Assembly (NCBI GenBank): GCA_902541515.1
Contig: CACBRD010000004.1
Location: forward strand, 1 to 55,134
DNA: 55,134 bases
Reading direction: 5' to 3'
Source of the DNA: an uncultured Pelagibacteraceae bacterium
Lineage (GTDB): Bacteria; Pseudomonadota; Alphaproteobacteria; Pelagibacterales; Pelagibacteraceae
Below the pieces are notes generated by a model. The model did no database searches and had not been told where the DNA came from. It worked only from the letters and a program-made list of their open reading frames with translations. Shown one piece after another: positions 1-9,990 of this stretch (positions within the stretch are counted from its first letter, which is position 1; every line of letters begins with the position of its first letter). The position numbers and the translations under genes are program-made.

Positions 1-210
1 AAAAATGCATATATATCAATCATTTTTGGACTTATATTTGGATTTTTATTTTTCCCTTCACCAGATTTCTCAAAAAGTTTATTAGTTGGAATATTGTTAT
101 CAAAAGAAATATTTAGTCCATTTATATCCCAATCATTATTATTTTTGTCATTTATCATTGCAACTTTTATACCTTTTTTGGTTCTTAAGGCTCAAAAGAT
201 AAAATTTTAG
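1..210 (+). CDS. C-terminal fragment of a hydrophobic membrane protein (5' truncated by window edge)
   Basis: Frame 1 is open to TAG at 208-210: KNAYISIIFGLIFGFLFFPSPDFSKSLL...LKAQKIKF*; strongly hydrophobic. Confidence 0.5.
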   Translation, partial: KNAYISIIFGLIFGFLFFPSPDFSKSLLVGILLSKEIFSPFISQSLLFLSFIIATFIPFLVLKAQKIKF

Positions 211-251
211 CTGATTGTATTAAGTGAATTAATAATTATATAACTGATCGA

Positions 252-1187
252 ATGTCAGAAAATCAAATAGTAATTAATGATCTCTCAAAGGTTTATGATA
301 ATGGCTTTAATGCTTTAAAAAATATAAACCTCAATATCAAAAAAGGAGAAATTTTTGCGATGCTTGGACCCAATGGTGCAGGTAAAACTACTTTGATTAG
401 TATTATTTGCGGCATTGTAAAACCATCATCAGGAAAAGTTACAGTTGAAGACTTTGATATCATTGAGGATTATAGGGAAACAAGATCACGTATAGGACTC
501 GTTCCTCAGGAATTAACTTTAGAGCAATTTGAAACTGTTTTTAATAACGTTTCTTATTCAAGAGGTTTGTATGGAAAAAAACCTGATCCAAAACATATTG
601 AAAAAGTCTTGAAACAACTCAGTCTTTGGGACAAAAAAGATTTAATCTTGCGAAAGTTATCAGGTGGAATGAAAAGAAGAGTTTTAATTGCTAAAGCATT
701 GTCTCATGAACCAAAAATTTTATTTTTAGATGAACCTACTGCTGGTGTAGATGTTGAATTAAGACAAGAGATGTGGAAGGTGGTAAAATCATTAAGAGAA
801 ATAGGTGTTACAATTATTTTAACAACTCATTATATTGAAGAGGCCGAAGCGATTGCTGATCGAGTGGGAGTTATTAATCAAGGAGAAATTATCATTGTAG
901 AACAAAAGAAAGAACTTATAAAAAAAATGGGTCGAAAAGTTTTATCTGTTGAATTACAGGAAGAAATTCAAGATATTCCAGATTCATTAAAAAAATATAA
1001 TTTAATTATCGGAAATAATAAAATGTCCCTAGTTTACACTTATAACCTTGAAGAAAAACAGACAGGGATTACAAATCTTTTACAAGATATAAAAGACTCA
1101 GGATTAAAATTGAGAGATTTAAAAACAGAACAAAGTAATTTAGAAAAAATATTTGTAACTTTAGTAAGAGAAAATAATGAAAATTAA
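252..1187 (+). CDS. ABC transporter ATP-binding protein (ABC-2 type exporter)
   Basis: Walker [10 protein letters not shown], signature LSGGMKRR, Walker [13 protein letters not shown]; overlaps the downstream permease. Confidence 0.93.
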   Translation: MSENQIVINDLSKVYDNGFNALKNINLNIKKGEIFAMLGPNGAGKTTLISIICGIVKPSSGKVTVEDFDIIEDYRETRSRIGLVPQELTLEQFETVFNNVSYSRGLYGKKPDPKHIEKVLKQLSLWDKKDLILRKLSGGMKRRVLIAKALSHEPKILFLDEPTAGVDVELRQEMWKVVKSLREIGVTIILTTHYIEEAEAIADRVGVINQGEIIIVEQKKELIKKMGRKVLSVELQEEIQDIPDSLKKYNLIIGNNKMSLVYTYNLEEKQTGITNLLQDIKDSGLKLRDLKTEQSNLEKIFVTLVRENNEN

Positions 1188-1944
1188 TTATTATGGATTT
1201 AAAGCTATTTATTTCCATGAAATGGATAGATTTAGACGAACTTTAGGTCAATCTCTTTTATCACCAGTAATCTCAACATCATTATATTTTATTGTTTTTG
1301 GTTCAGTGATCGGTGGTTACGTCCAAAAAATTGATGGTATAAGTTATGGATCTTTTATAGTTCCAGGATTACTGATGTTAACTCTATTAACTCAATCAAT
1401 AAGTAATACTTCTTTTGGAATATTTTTTCCAAAATTTAATGGGACTATTTATGAGATTTTAGCTGCACCTATATCCGCTTATGAAATTGTATTGGCATTT
1501 GTAAGTGCTGGAGCTACCAAAACACTGATTGTTGGTTTTGTAATTTTTTTGACAGCACAATTTTTTGCTGATGTACAAGTTCAATATCCATTGCTAATGA
1601 TTTTTTTATTAGTTCTAGTTTCTTTTACATTTGCATTATTTGGATTTTTAGTTGGTTTAGTTAGCAAGGACTTTGAACAGATGTCAATAATCCCATCTTT
1701 TGTGATAACACCAATGGTATTTTTAGGTGGAAGTCTTTATTCATTAGATATGTTACCTGAATTTTGGCAAGTGGTAACTTATTTTAATCCTGTTGTTTAC
1801 CTAATTAGTAGCCTTAGATACTCTTTCTATGGCATATCAGATTTTAACATTTGGATTAGTGTGGGTTTAATGGTGTTATTCTTGTCAGTTTGCGTAATTA
1901 TTGTCTCTATCTTACTTAAAAAGGGCTACAGCATTAAGTCTTAA
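1177..1944 (+). CDS. ABC-2 type transporter permease
   Basis: Multiple TM segments, ABC-2 membrane-protein pattern ([17 protein letters not shown]...[16 protein letters not shown]), adjacent to the ATPase. Confidence 0.9.
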   Translation: MKINYYGFKAIYFHEMDRFRRTLGQSLLSPVISTSLYFIVFGSVIGGYVQKIDGISYGSFIVPGLLMLTLLTQSISNTSFGIFFPKFNGTIYEILAAPISAYEIVLAFVSAGATKTLIVGFVIFLTAQFFADVQVQYPLLMIFLLVLVSFTFALFGFLVGLVSKDFEQMSIIPSFVITPMVFLGGSLYSLDMLPEFWQVVTYFNPVVYLISSLRYSFYGISDFNIWISVGLMVLFLSVCVIIVSILLKKGYSIKS

Positions 1945-1951
1945 AATAGAT

Positions 1952-2632
1952 TTATTTAAAAATTTTTTTAAGTTTTTTGAGGTTATCAGCATTATCAACC
2001 GTGTACCATTTTTTTGGCATTATATCAGAAACGTATAATTGTCTGATTTTAATTAGTTTTTTCCAGAGAATATTAAAGTCATCAGTTGGTTTAATCTTAT
2101 CGTTTATCTTTTTTGGATTTAATATTTGAATACCGGTGCAGTAAATATCAGATTTTTGTGTTCTTGATAGTTTTTTAACAATATTTTTTTTTTTAAAAAT
2201 AAAATCTCCCGCTAATCCTTTAATTGGTTTTGTTGGAATTAACATGCATAGGGGCTGACCTTTTTTATAATAATCTTTCTCAAGTTTTTTAAAATCAATG
2301 TTAGTGACGTTGTCGCAAGTTAAGACATAAATTGGAGAGTTAAATGATTTAAATATAGAGTTGAATATCCACCAAGAATTGCCTTTTTTATCTGTATTTA
2401 TTATTGATGAAACTTTTTCTTCTATTAAATGTTTAGCTAAAATAGGCCCTTTGTAACCAACTGAAATGTGAACAAAATTTATATATTTTTTCAGTCTTTT
2501 AATGCCTCTTGCGATTAATGATGTTTGTTTAAATTTGACTAAACCTTTAGGTATTTTTTTTGTAAGAGGCATTAATCTGGTTCCTCGACCAGCTGCCATT
2601 ATAAAAGCATGATTTATTTTTTTATAAGTCAT
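1952..2632 (-). CDS. Nucleotidyltransferase (sugar-phosphate NTP-transferase family)
   Basis: N-terminal AFIMAAGRGTRLMPLTKKIPKGLVKF signature. Confidence 0.85.
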   Translation of the reverse strand: MTYKKINHAFIMAAGRGTRLMPLTKKIPKGLVKFKQTSLIARGIKRLKKYINFVHISVGYKGPILAKHLIEEKVSSIINTDKKGNSWWIFNSIFKSFNSPIYVLTCDNVTNIDFKKLEKDYYKKGQPLCMLIPTKPIKGLAGDFIFKKKNIVKKLSRTQKSDIYCTGIQILNPKKINDKIKPTDDFNILWKKLIKIRQLYVSDIMPKKWYTVDNADNLKKLKKIFK

Positions 2633-3575
2633 TAGATTTCAGACCAAACTTGATAATTTTTTCAATTTCAGACCGCGCTAATCTCTTTGCATTTTCAGAA
2701 GATACTATTTCTTTAAGTGGTTTTTTTAAAAGATTATTAAAATCAATTACAAAATATTTTCTATTCTTAATTTTCATCTCTTTAGCATATTTTAACTCGT
2801 CCTCACCAATTAAATATTCGTCTTGTCGATCACCTTTTCTGGATTGAATTATTTTATATTTACCACCAAATTTTTTTGTCCAGACTTTTAAGAAATCAAT
2901 CATTTTTGCAGATTTCATTTCAGCTGAAAGAATTTTTCCATTTAATTTATTTTTAAGTTTTAAAGCTTGATCTATCAAACTTACCGCTTCATTGACGGAG
3001 AAAAAAAATCGCCTCATGTAAGGACCAGTAGTGAGGATAGTTTTATTTTTTTTATACATTTGTTTCCAAATTGGTAGAACAGATCCAGTAGACCATGTTA
3101 CATTACCATATCTCACACAAATAAATTTAGTTTTACTATAAGATTTTATTGATGAAAAAAGTCTTTCCATACAAGATTTACTTAAGCCATAAATATTCTT
3201 AATTGGCGGTGATGCTTTGTCGGTTGAGACACCTATAACTGTTGGAACTTTTTTATTTATACAGGCACGAACAATATTTGTAGATCCAAGTATATTTATA
3301 TCAATACATTCAAATGGAAATTTTTCTGATAAGTCGACAAATTTTGTAGCTGCAGCATGAATTACAATATCAGGTTTAGTATAGTTTAAACAATCATTTA
3401 CAGACTCAATATTAGAAACATCTAAAGGTACTACTTCACAATTCGTTAAATTCTTTACCAGGAAATTTTGTTTATTGTTACGAGCACCAAGAAAAACTTT
3501 ATACTTTTTCTTATAAAAATTAGCTAAATTTCTTCCTAGATAACCAGTGCCACCTGTTATAAGAATTTTTTTCAT
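2622..3575 (-). CDS. NAD-dependent sugar-nucleotide epimerase/dehydratase (polysaccharide biosynthesis, CapD/PseB-like SDR)
   Basis: GGTGYLGRNLA Rossmann motif; STDKASPPIKNIYGLSKSCMERL typical of the CapD/FnlA group. Confidence 0.82.
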   Translation of the reverse strand: MKKILITGGTGYLGRNLANFYKKKYKVFLGARNNKQNFLVKNLTNCEVVPLDVSNIESVNDCLNYTKPDIVIHAAATKFVDLSEKFPFECIDINILGSTNIVRACINKKVPTVIGVSTDKASPPIKNIYGLSKSCMERLFSSIKSYSKTKFICVRYGNVTWSTGSVLPIWKQMYKKNKTILTTGPYMRRFFFSVNEAVSLIDQALKLKNKLNGKILSAEMKSAKMIDFLKVWTKKFGGKYKIIQSRKGDRQDEYLIGEDELKYAKEMKIKNRKYFVIDFNNLLKKPLKEIVSSENAKRLARSEIEKIIKFGLKSNDL

Positions 3576-3616
3576 TATTAAATGTTATAAATTTGTTTAT
3601 AATTTTAATCTAAATA

Positions 3617-4510
3617 ATGTCTATATCTATTCATATACCTTTTTACAATCCAAATCCCGAAAAAAAAGAGGGACATAGAAATTTACGACGATTTGATTAT
3701 TTAAAAGAAAATATTGAAAACTTAAAAACACTCTCAATTAAAAATGATATTTTTGTACATACGCACAATGAGTTTTTAGATGATAAAAAATTAGATGCTA
3801 GAATAATTAAGCATCAAATAAATGATAATGATTTGGATAAAGGTTATTTAACTTGGAAGTGTCGATCATTGATGGAAGAACAAAAAAGTGATTATGAATA
3901 TTTTTGTTACTTAGAACATGACATTAAGTTTTCGGAAACTAATTTACAATATTGGCTTAAATATCAAGAGATATTGGCTAAAAAAAATTTCCATCTTGGT
4001 TTTTTTATTTTTGAAAAAAGCAATGCTGATAATCAGAATTATAGTATTCATATGACAAAAAAGTTGGATAAATTTTTCATGATAAATAATCAAAAATTTA
4101 TTGTAAATGACTTTGAAAATTATTGTTGTTTTTGGATTTATACAAGACAACAATTTCAAAATTTTTTAAGTTCGAAGTGGTGGACTTTTAAAAAAAGAGC
4201 TCATAATTTTAGATTTAACTATGGTATCACTGAGAGAGCTGCGATTGGTTACCATGGTTTAAGCATGAACTATTTCAGGGCAACTTTGATACCTGAGCTA
4301 AATGGTCAGCCAATACAAGACTCATTTATTGAACATATGACTAATAATTATTATGGAAAAAGAGATTTAAGAAAAGTATGTAAATTTAAAACTGACAATA
4401 TTTTTGTTGATACAGATCAAAGCAAAGAGGTAAGTGATAATTTTAAGTTAAAAAAAAATTTCAAATCTTTTTTATGGAAATTTAGATTTATTACCAGAAA
4501 ATTAAACTGA
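3617..4510 (+). CDS. Hypothetical protein, possible glycosyltransferase-like surface-polysaccharide enzyme
   Basis: Complete ORF next to nucleotidyltransferase/SDR genes; acidic YLEHDIKF motif could be GT-A like but is not diagnostic. Confidence 0.5.
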   Translation: MSISIHIPFYNPNPEKKEGHRNLRRFDYLKENIENLKTLSIKNDIFVHTHNEFLDDKKLDARIIKHQINDNDLDKGYLTWKCRSLMEEQKSDYEYFCYLEHDIKFSETNLQYWLKYQEILAKKNFHLGFFIFEKSNADNQNYSIHMTKKLDKFFMINNQKFIVNDFENYCCFWIYTRQQFQNFLSSKWWTFKKRAHNFRFNYGITERAAIGYHGLSMNYFRATLIPELNGQPIQDSFIEHMTNNYYGKRDLRKVCKFKTDNIFVDTDQSKEVSDNFKLKKNFKSFLWKFRFITRKLN

Positions 4511-4528
4511 CCCATCTCTGGGCCAGTT
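4505..4528. terminator. Stem-loop between the convergent 3617+ ORF and aceA
   Basis: AACTGACCC-ATCTCT-GGGCCAGTT: 9-bp stem with one A.C mismatch, between convergent genes; no strong T tract. Confidence 0.4.
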
Positions 4529-4559
4529 AATAGACTAATATATAAGAGGAATTGTTTTA

Positions 4560-5834
4560 TTAGAATTGTTCTGACTCGGTTGAGCCATCCATTGCTGTAG
4601 TTGAGCTCTTTCCACTACTTATTGTATTAGAAACGGCATCAAAATAAGATGTACCTACTTCTCTTTGGTGTTTTACACTTGTGTAACCATCTTTTTCACG
4701 AGCAAATTCTTGTTCTTGTATCTTTGAATAAGCAGCCATACCTTCTTTTTTGTATTTTTCTGCTAATTCAAAAATTGCAATATTCTGTGTATGAAAACCA
4801 GCAAGCGTTATAAATTGAAATTTATAGCCCATTTTACTTATTTCTTTTTGAAATGAAGCAATTTCTTCATCTGACAAATGCTTCTTCCAATTAAATGATG
4901 GAGAACAATTGTATGCTAAAAGTTTTCCAGGAAATTTTTCATGAATTGCATCTGCAAATTTTTTAGCTTCATCAAGATTTGGTGTGGCTGTTTCACACCA
5001 AATTAAATCTGAATATGGCGCATATGCCAATCCTCTTGAAATTGCTTGTTCGATTCCTGATTTGACGTAATAAAATCCTTCAGGAGATCTTTCACCTGTT
5101 AGAAAAGGTTTATCATTTTCGTCAAAATCATTAGTAATTAGTTTTGCAGCATTTGCATCTGTTCTAGCTAAAATTATTAATGGCACATCAGCAATATCAG
5201 CTGCTAGTCTTGCAGCCTTTAAATTTTTAATCATAGTCCCTGTCGGTACAAGTACTTTACCACCCATATGACCACATTTTTTTTCACTAGCTAATTGATC
5301 TTCAAAATGAACACCTGCTGCACCAGCTTTAATAAACTTTTTTGTAAGTTCAAAAACATTTAATGGACCTCCAAAACCTGCTTCACCATCTGCAATAATT
5401 GGAAGCATATAATCAATTCTTTTCTCTTTTTTCATATCACCATCTTTTAGTTCCATATGTTGAATTTGGTCTGCTCTTAGTAAAGCGTTATTCATTGATT
5501 CTACAAGTTTTGGAGCACTATCATATGGATATAAAGATTGATCTGGGTACATTTCGCCAGCACTATTAGCATCTGCAGCTACTTGCCAACCACTTAAATA
5601 AATTGATTTTAGACCAGCTTTAGCATGTTGAACCGCTTGATTTCCTGACAAAGATCCTAAAGTACTTATATAATTTTCTGTATTAAGAAGTTTCCAAAGT
5701 TTAACTGATTGTTGTTTACATAGGGAATATTCAATTTTTATTGAGCCTCGCAACCTTTCAACTTCATCGGGGGTATAATCTCTTTTAATGCCTGCAAATC
5801 TTTTTAGTTCGTATGAGATGTTTTCTGCACTCAT
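4560..5834 (-). CDS. aceA: Isocitrate lyase
   Basis: ICL active-site signature [23 protein letters not shown] and [10 protein letters not shown] motifs. Confidence 0.95.
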   Translation of the reverse strand: MSAENISYELKRFAGIKRDYTPDEVERLRGSIKIEYSLCKQQSVKLWKLLNTENYISTLGSLSGNQAVQHAKAGLKSIYLSGWQVAADANSAGEMYPDQSLYPYDSAPKLVESMNNALLRADQIQHMELKDGDMKKEKRIDYMLPIIADGEAGFGGPLNVFELTKKFIKAGAAGVHFEDQLASEKKCGHMGGKVLVPTGTMIKNLKAARLAADIADVPLIILARTDANAAKLITNDFDENDKPFLTGERSPEGFYYVKSGIEQAISRGLAYAPYSDLIWCETATPNLDEAKKFADAIHEKFPGKLLAYNCSPSFNWKKHLSDEEIASFQKEISKMGYKFQFITLAGFHTQNIAIFELAEKYKKEGMAAYSKIQEQEFAREKDGYTSVKHQREVGTSYFDAVSNTISSGKSSTTAMDGSTESEQF

Positions 5835-5886
5835 AATTGGTAGTTACCTCAGAAGTTAAAATTAAAATGAAAAAGTAAAATTTGAT

Positions 5887-6048
5887 TTAGTTAGAGTCGT
5901 TAAGTGTCTCAACTAAATCTTTCATTCCACTTGAACCCCAATCACAATGATCATCTCTCATGTAAATACCTCTGCTGTTATGTCTAGCAAGGTCCTCATT
6001 TTTTATGATTTGAGCCTCATTTTCTGTGTTTTTTTGTTTATCAGTCAT
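5887..6048 (-). CDS. Small conserved-looking ORF, 53 aa, upstream of and co-directional with aceA
   Basis: Manual translation: MTDKQKNTENEAQIIKNEDLARHNSRGIYMRDDHCDWGSSGMKDLVETLNDSN*; not in supplied ORF track (<60 aa). Confidence 0.6.
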   Translation of the reverse strand: MTDKQKNTENEAQIIKNEDLARHNSRGIYMRDDHCDWGSSGMKDLVETLNDSN

Positions 6049-6060
6049 GTAAATCTTATA

Positions 6061-6151
6061 ATTTACAAAATTTACAAAATCTACAAAAAATGATAAAAAG
6101 CTTGTAAATTAAGGAAAATAATTGTAAATATAAATTTACAAAATTTACAAA
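6061..6151. promoter_or_regulatory. Multi-copy ATTTACAAA operator array in divergent promoter region
   Basis: ATTTACAAA at 6061-6069 and 6070-6078, ATCTACAAA at 6079-6087, inverted TTGTAAAT near 6102-6109 and 6122-6129, ATTTACAAA at 6134-6142 and 6143-6151. Confidence 0.75.
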
Positions 6152-6159
6152 TAGAAAAT

Positions 6160-7590
6160 ATGAGTCAAAATGATTTGAAAATAGGACCAAAAATCAAGGC
6201 TTTTAGACGTCAACTGGGTCTCCAAGCTAATAAACTTGCACAAGAGATAAATATTTCACCTAGTTATTTAAATTTAATCGAGGGAGGAAAAAGAAAAATT
6301 GACGGAGATCTGCTTTTAAAAATTTGCGAAAAGTTAAACATCGAACTTTCTCAATTAACCTCAAAAGATGATGTAAATTTAGAAAATACACTTTCAGAAA
6401 TTTTAGATGATAAATTATTTGAGGATCTTGATATTTTGGGCCCAGAGGTCAAAGATCTTGTAGGAACTAATCCAAAAATTGGAAAAGCAATTGTAAGATT
6501 AGGAGATATTTTAAAAAAAAAAGATCATGAATTAGTTAATAAGATTGAAAAAATTTCTGGAAAAATTGTTGACAATAGAAAGAACTCATTTCCAGGTGAA
6601 GTTATTTCTGACTTTCTTCAAGAAAATAAAAACTATTTTCCAAAATTAGAGGATTTTGCCAATAAAGTTTTTGAAAAAGTTCAAAAAAATAATCGTACAA
6701 GATATGTTGCTCTTTGTGATCATTTAAAATCTGAATATGACATTATTGTCAAAGATGTTATTCCAGAGGAAAATAAACCTTTTTCTAAAATTTATAACAA
6801 AAATAAAAAAGAACTACTGCTAAGTGATTATAGTTCCCTTGAAACCAAAAAACTTCACGCAGCTGCACAAATCGCACAAGAGGGAGCAATTAAAGAAATT
6901 GAGGATTATTTAACTAAATTTACTTTTCCATCAGAAGAGTCTAAAAAATTGACTAAAATTGCTTTGCTTAATTATTGTGGTGCAGCAATATTAATGCCTT
7001 ACAAACTTTTTCATTCAGAGTGTAAAAAACTTAAATACGATCTTGAATTATTACAAAATACTTTTGCAACATCTTTTGAACAAGTAGCTCATAGAGTAAC
7101 TTGTTTGCAAGATCCAAAACTACCTGGAATACCATTTCATTTTTTAAGAGTTGATATGGCTGGAAATATTTCAAAAAGATTTTCTTTGTCTGGAATTGAA
7201 ATTCCAAGATATGGAGGTGCGTGTCCAAGATGGAATGTTTATTCTGCATTTACACGACCCGGGGTTATTCAAAGTGCTGTAAGTAAAATGACCAACGGAG
7301 AAAAATATGTTTGTATTGCACGAACTGTCGAAAAAGGGATTGGAAGATTTGGTAGAGCAAAAAGTATTTTATCTATTGGGTTAGGTTGTGAAGCTAAATA
7401 TGCTAAAGATTTTGTATATACTGAAAATGTTAATTTAAGTGAAAAGTCATCGGAAATTCCAATAGGTGTGTCATGTAGAACCTGCGATAGATTAGATTGT
7501 TCTCAAAGAGCTTTTCCTCCTTTACACAAAAAATTTGATGTCGACATAAATCTGAGAGGCGTTTCAGTTTATGTAGGTGATAAAAATTAA
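6160..7590 (+). CDS. XRE-family transcriptional regulator of the RamB/ScfR (short-chain fatty acid regulator-like) group
   Basis: N-terminal HTH (KIKAFRRQLGLQANKLAQEINISPSYLNLIEGGKR), ImmA/IrrE-like middle, C-terminal VSCRTCDRLDCSQRAFPP; divergent from aceA. Confidence 0.85.
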   Translation: MSQNDLKIGPKIKAFRRQLGLQANKLAQEINISPSYLNLIEGGKRKIDGDLLLKICEKLNIELSQLTSKDDVNLENTLSEILDDKLFEDLDILGPEVKDLVGTNPKIGKAIVRLGDILKKKDHELVNKIEKISGKIVDNRKNSFPGEVISDFLQENKNYFPKLEDFANKVFEKVQKNNRTRYVALCDHLKSEYDIIVKDVIPEENKPFSKIYNKNKKELLLSDYSSLETKKLHAAAQIAQEGAIKEIEDYLTKFTFPSEESKKLTKIALLNYCGAAILMPYKLFHSECKKLKYDLELLQNTFATSFEQVAHRVTCLQDPKLPGIPFHFLRVDMAGNISKRFSLSGIEIPRYGGACPRWNVYSAFTRPGVIQSAVSKMTNGEKYVCIARTVEKGIGRFGRAKSILSIGLGCEAKYAKDFVYTENVNLSEKSSEIPIGVSCRTCDRLDCSQRAFPPLHKKFDVDINLRGVSVYVGDKN

Positions 7591-7759
7591 AGATATGCTT
7601 AAATTTATAATTCCTGCAGTCATATTCTTTTTAATTGTTCTTTTTTGGGAAAAGATTAATGAGAAAATTTACCAAAAATTTAAGGTTAAAATTAATTTAG
7701 TTATTTTAACTGCAGCCTTATTATTTGTTATAGCAGTATTGATTTTGTTATACTTTTAG
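7577..7759 (+). CDS. Small membrane protein of unknown function
   Basis: 60 aa with two hydrophobic segments, overlaps upstream stop by 14 nt. Confidence 0.55.
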   Translation: MIKIKDMLKFIIPAVIFFLIVLFWEKINEKIYQKFKVKINLVILTAALLFVIAVLILLYF

Positions 7760-7764
7760 TTCTG

Positions 7765-8313
7765 ATGAAAAAAATTTTTATAATTTTTATAATTTTTTTT
7801 TCATATTTAAGTAATTCAATTGCAAATGAAAGAATTAAAAAACTTAATCAATTGTTCGATGATTTAAAAACTCAAAATTACTCAGCAGCATATAAAATTG
7901 AACAAGAAATTTGGCAAATATGGAGCACACATCCAAATGATGAAAATTTGACAATGTTATTAAATAAAGGATCAAGTTTAGTAAATGAATTAAAGTATAA
8001 TCAAGCAATAGATATATTTTCTAAAGCAATAAATTTGGATCCATTATGGGCCGAGGCATGGAATAAACGTGCAACTGTATTCTATTTATCTGGTAATTTT
8101 GAAAAGTCGCAAAAAGATATTGATAAAGTTTTAGAATTAGAAAAAAGGCATTTCGGCGCTCTTGCTGGACAAGGTCTTGTAAATATTCAATTAAAAAATT
8201 ATAATAAGGCAATTAAGAGTTATGAAAAAGCTAAAGAGATATATCCCACAATGAAGTCACCAGATATGATGATAAATCAAATTAAAGAACTAATTAAAAA
8301 ACAATCAATCTAA
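7765..8313 (+). CDS. TPR-repeat periplasmic/secreted protein
   Basis: Signal peptide-like N terminus; TPR motifs AIDIFSKAINLDPLWAEAWNKRATVFYLSGNFEKSQKDIDKVLELEKRHFGALAGQG. Confidence 0.85.
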   Translation: MKKIFIIFIIFFSYLSNSIANERIKKLNQLFDDLKTQNYSAAYKIEQEIWQIWSTHPNDENLTMLLNKGSSLVNELKYNQAIDIFSKAINLDPLWAEAWNKRATVFYLSGNFEKSQKDIDKVLELEKRHFGALAGQGLVNIQLKNYNKAIKSYEKAKEIYPTMKSPDMMINQIKELIKKQSI

Positions 8314-8314
8314 G

Positions 8315-9427
8315 ATGATAGATTATATATTACCATTTTTAATACTTATCATGATTGTGGTATTCATCCACGAATACGGTCATTATTATTTTGCAAAAAG
8401 ATATGGTGTTGCGGTAACTGATTTTTCAATTGGATTTGGAAAAGAAATATTTGGTTGGAATGATAAATCTGGAACAAGATGGAAAATTTGCTGGATACCT
8501 CTTGGTGGATATGTAAAATTCTTTGGAGATCGAAATGTTTTTTCACAAGCTGATCAAGAAAAATTAATTGAAAAGTACAATGAAGAAGACAGGAAAAAAT
8601 TATTCGTTTTAAAACCACTTTATCAAAGAGCTTTAATTGTTTTTGGTGGACCATTAGCAAACTTCTTACTCGCATTATTAATTTTCTTTTCTATTTATAC
8701 TTTTGCAGGAAAAGATTTTACTCCTGCAATGATCAATGAGGTACAAAAAGATAGCCCTGCAATGATCGGTGGTTTGAAACAAAATGATATTATTTTAGAG
8801 ATAGATGGAAATGAAGTTAAAAGCATTATGGATGTTTCTAAATTTATAACGTTATCAACAGATGATTTTATAGATTTTAAGGTTAAACGTTCATACGACG
8901 AAATATTATTAAAAGTAAAACCTAAAATGGTTTTAAGTGAAGACAATCTTGGAAATAAGATTAACAAAAGGATTGTTGGAATTAAATTAAGTGCTTACAA
9001 CAACGAGATAAATCATGTAAAATTAGGACCCGCACAAGCTATATACCACGCAGCAAATGAGGTATATTTCGTGAGCATATCCTCACTTAAATATATCGGT
9101 GCGATGATTTTTGGAAAAGCAGATACTTCACAGCTTGGTGGACCCATTAGAATTGCTAAAATTTCAGGTCAAGTAGCAGAGTTTGGTTTGTTGGCTTTTG
9201 TTAGTATGATGGCTTACATTTCTATAAGTTTAGGATTAATTAATCTATTTCCGATACCAATGTTGGATGGAGGTCATTTAATGTTTTATGCTTTCGAAAA
9301 AGTGTTAGGACGTCCTTTATCACAAAAAACGCAAGAGGGTTTTTTTCGAATCGGGATGTTTTTGCTCTTAACTTTGATGATATTTACAACATTTAATGAT
9401 CTTAAAGATCTTGGCTTATTAAGTTAA
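8315..9427 (+). CDS. rseP: Site-2 zinc metalloprotease RseP (RIP protease)
   Basis: HEYGHYYFAKRYGV zinc motif, PDZ domain, NLFPIPMLDGGH motif. Confidence 0.93.
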   Translation: MIDYILPFLILIMIVVFIHEYGHYYFAKRYGVAVTDFSIGFGKEIFGWNDKSGTRWKICWIPLGGYVKFFGDRNVFSQADQEKLIEKYNEEDRKKLFVLKPLYQRALIVFGGPLANFLLALLIFFSIYTFAGKDFTPAMINEVQKDSPAMIGGLKQNDIILEIDGNEVKSIMDVSKFITLSTDDFIDFKVKRSYDEILLKVKPKMVLSEDNLGNKINKRIVGIKLSAYNNEINHVKLGPAQAIYHAANEVYFVSISSLKYIGAMIFGKADTSQLGGPIRIAKISGQVAEFGLLAFVSMMAYISISLGLINLFPIPMLDGGHLMFYAFEKVLGRPLSQKTQEGFFRIGMFLLLTLMIFTTFNDLKDLGLLS

Positions 9428-9450
9428 TATATTTAAAGTCTTCTAATAAC

Positions 9451-9471
9451 CCTTTAAAATAAAGGTTTTTT
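9451..9471 (+). terminator. Intrinsic terminator after rseP
   Basis: CCTTTA-AAA-TAAAGG followed by TTTTTT. Confidence 0.6.
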
Positions 9472-9579
9472 CACTACACCAGATATTGTGTATAACTTTG
9501 AGCCAGATACTAAAAAAAGGCTTGATTTATCAATACTTTTGATAAAGATAGTAAATAACCTAATAAAACCGGAGCTAAA

Positions 9580-9855
9580 ATGAACAAAAAACAACTTGTT
9601 GTCAAATTATCAGGTGCTTTAAACCTAAGTAAAGCTGATGCTGAGAGAACTTTTGACACGATTACCAACACTATTTTAGATGCACTAAAAGCTGATGATT
9701 CAGTCAAAATTGCAGGATTTGGTACATATAAAGTGGCTAAGAGAAAAGCGAGAGTTGGAAGAAATCCTAGAACTGGTGAGCAAATTCAAATTGCTGCATC
9801 GCAAAAGGTTAAATTCTTACCTGCCAAAGCTTTAAAAGAAGTATTCAATAAATAG
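9580..9855 (+). CDS. hup: HU-family DNA-binding protein
   Basis: MNKKQLVVKLSGALNLSKADAERTFD...GRNPRTGEQIQIAASQKVKFLPAKALKEVFN. Confidence 0.95.
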   Translation: MNKKQLVVKLSGALNLSKADAERTFDTITNTILDALKADDSVKIAGFGTYKVAKRKARVGRNPRTGEQIQIAASQKVKFLPAKALKEVFNK

Positions 9856-9863
9856 TTAATTTT

Positions 9864-9895
9864 ACAGCCTTAACGTCAAAAAGCGTTAAGGCTGT
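9864..9895 (+). terminator. Stem-loop (probable terminator) after hup
   Basis: ACAGCCTTAACG-TCAAAAAG-CGTTAAGGCTGT: perfect 12-bp stem. Confidence 0.75.
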
Positions 9896-9990
9896 TTCTA
9901 TATGCAAAATCTGCATACCCAATTTTCATAATCAGCGTTAGTTTTTAGGAATTATTAAAATACAAGCTCTTTTTATAACAGGGAGGTCTT

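Noticed and set aside
2650-2847. 65-aa plus-strand ORF opposite the SDR gene
   Set aside because: Antisense shadow with no protein-like motif.
8364-8675. 103-aa minus-strand ORF opposite rseP (also 8695-8967)
   Set aside because: Antisense shadow of rseP with His/Leu/Gln-biased composition typical of spurious frames.
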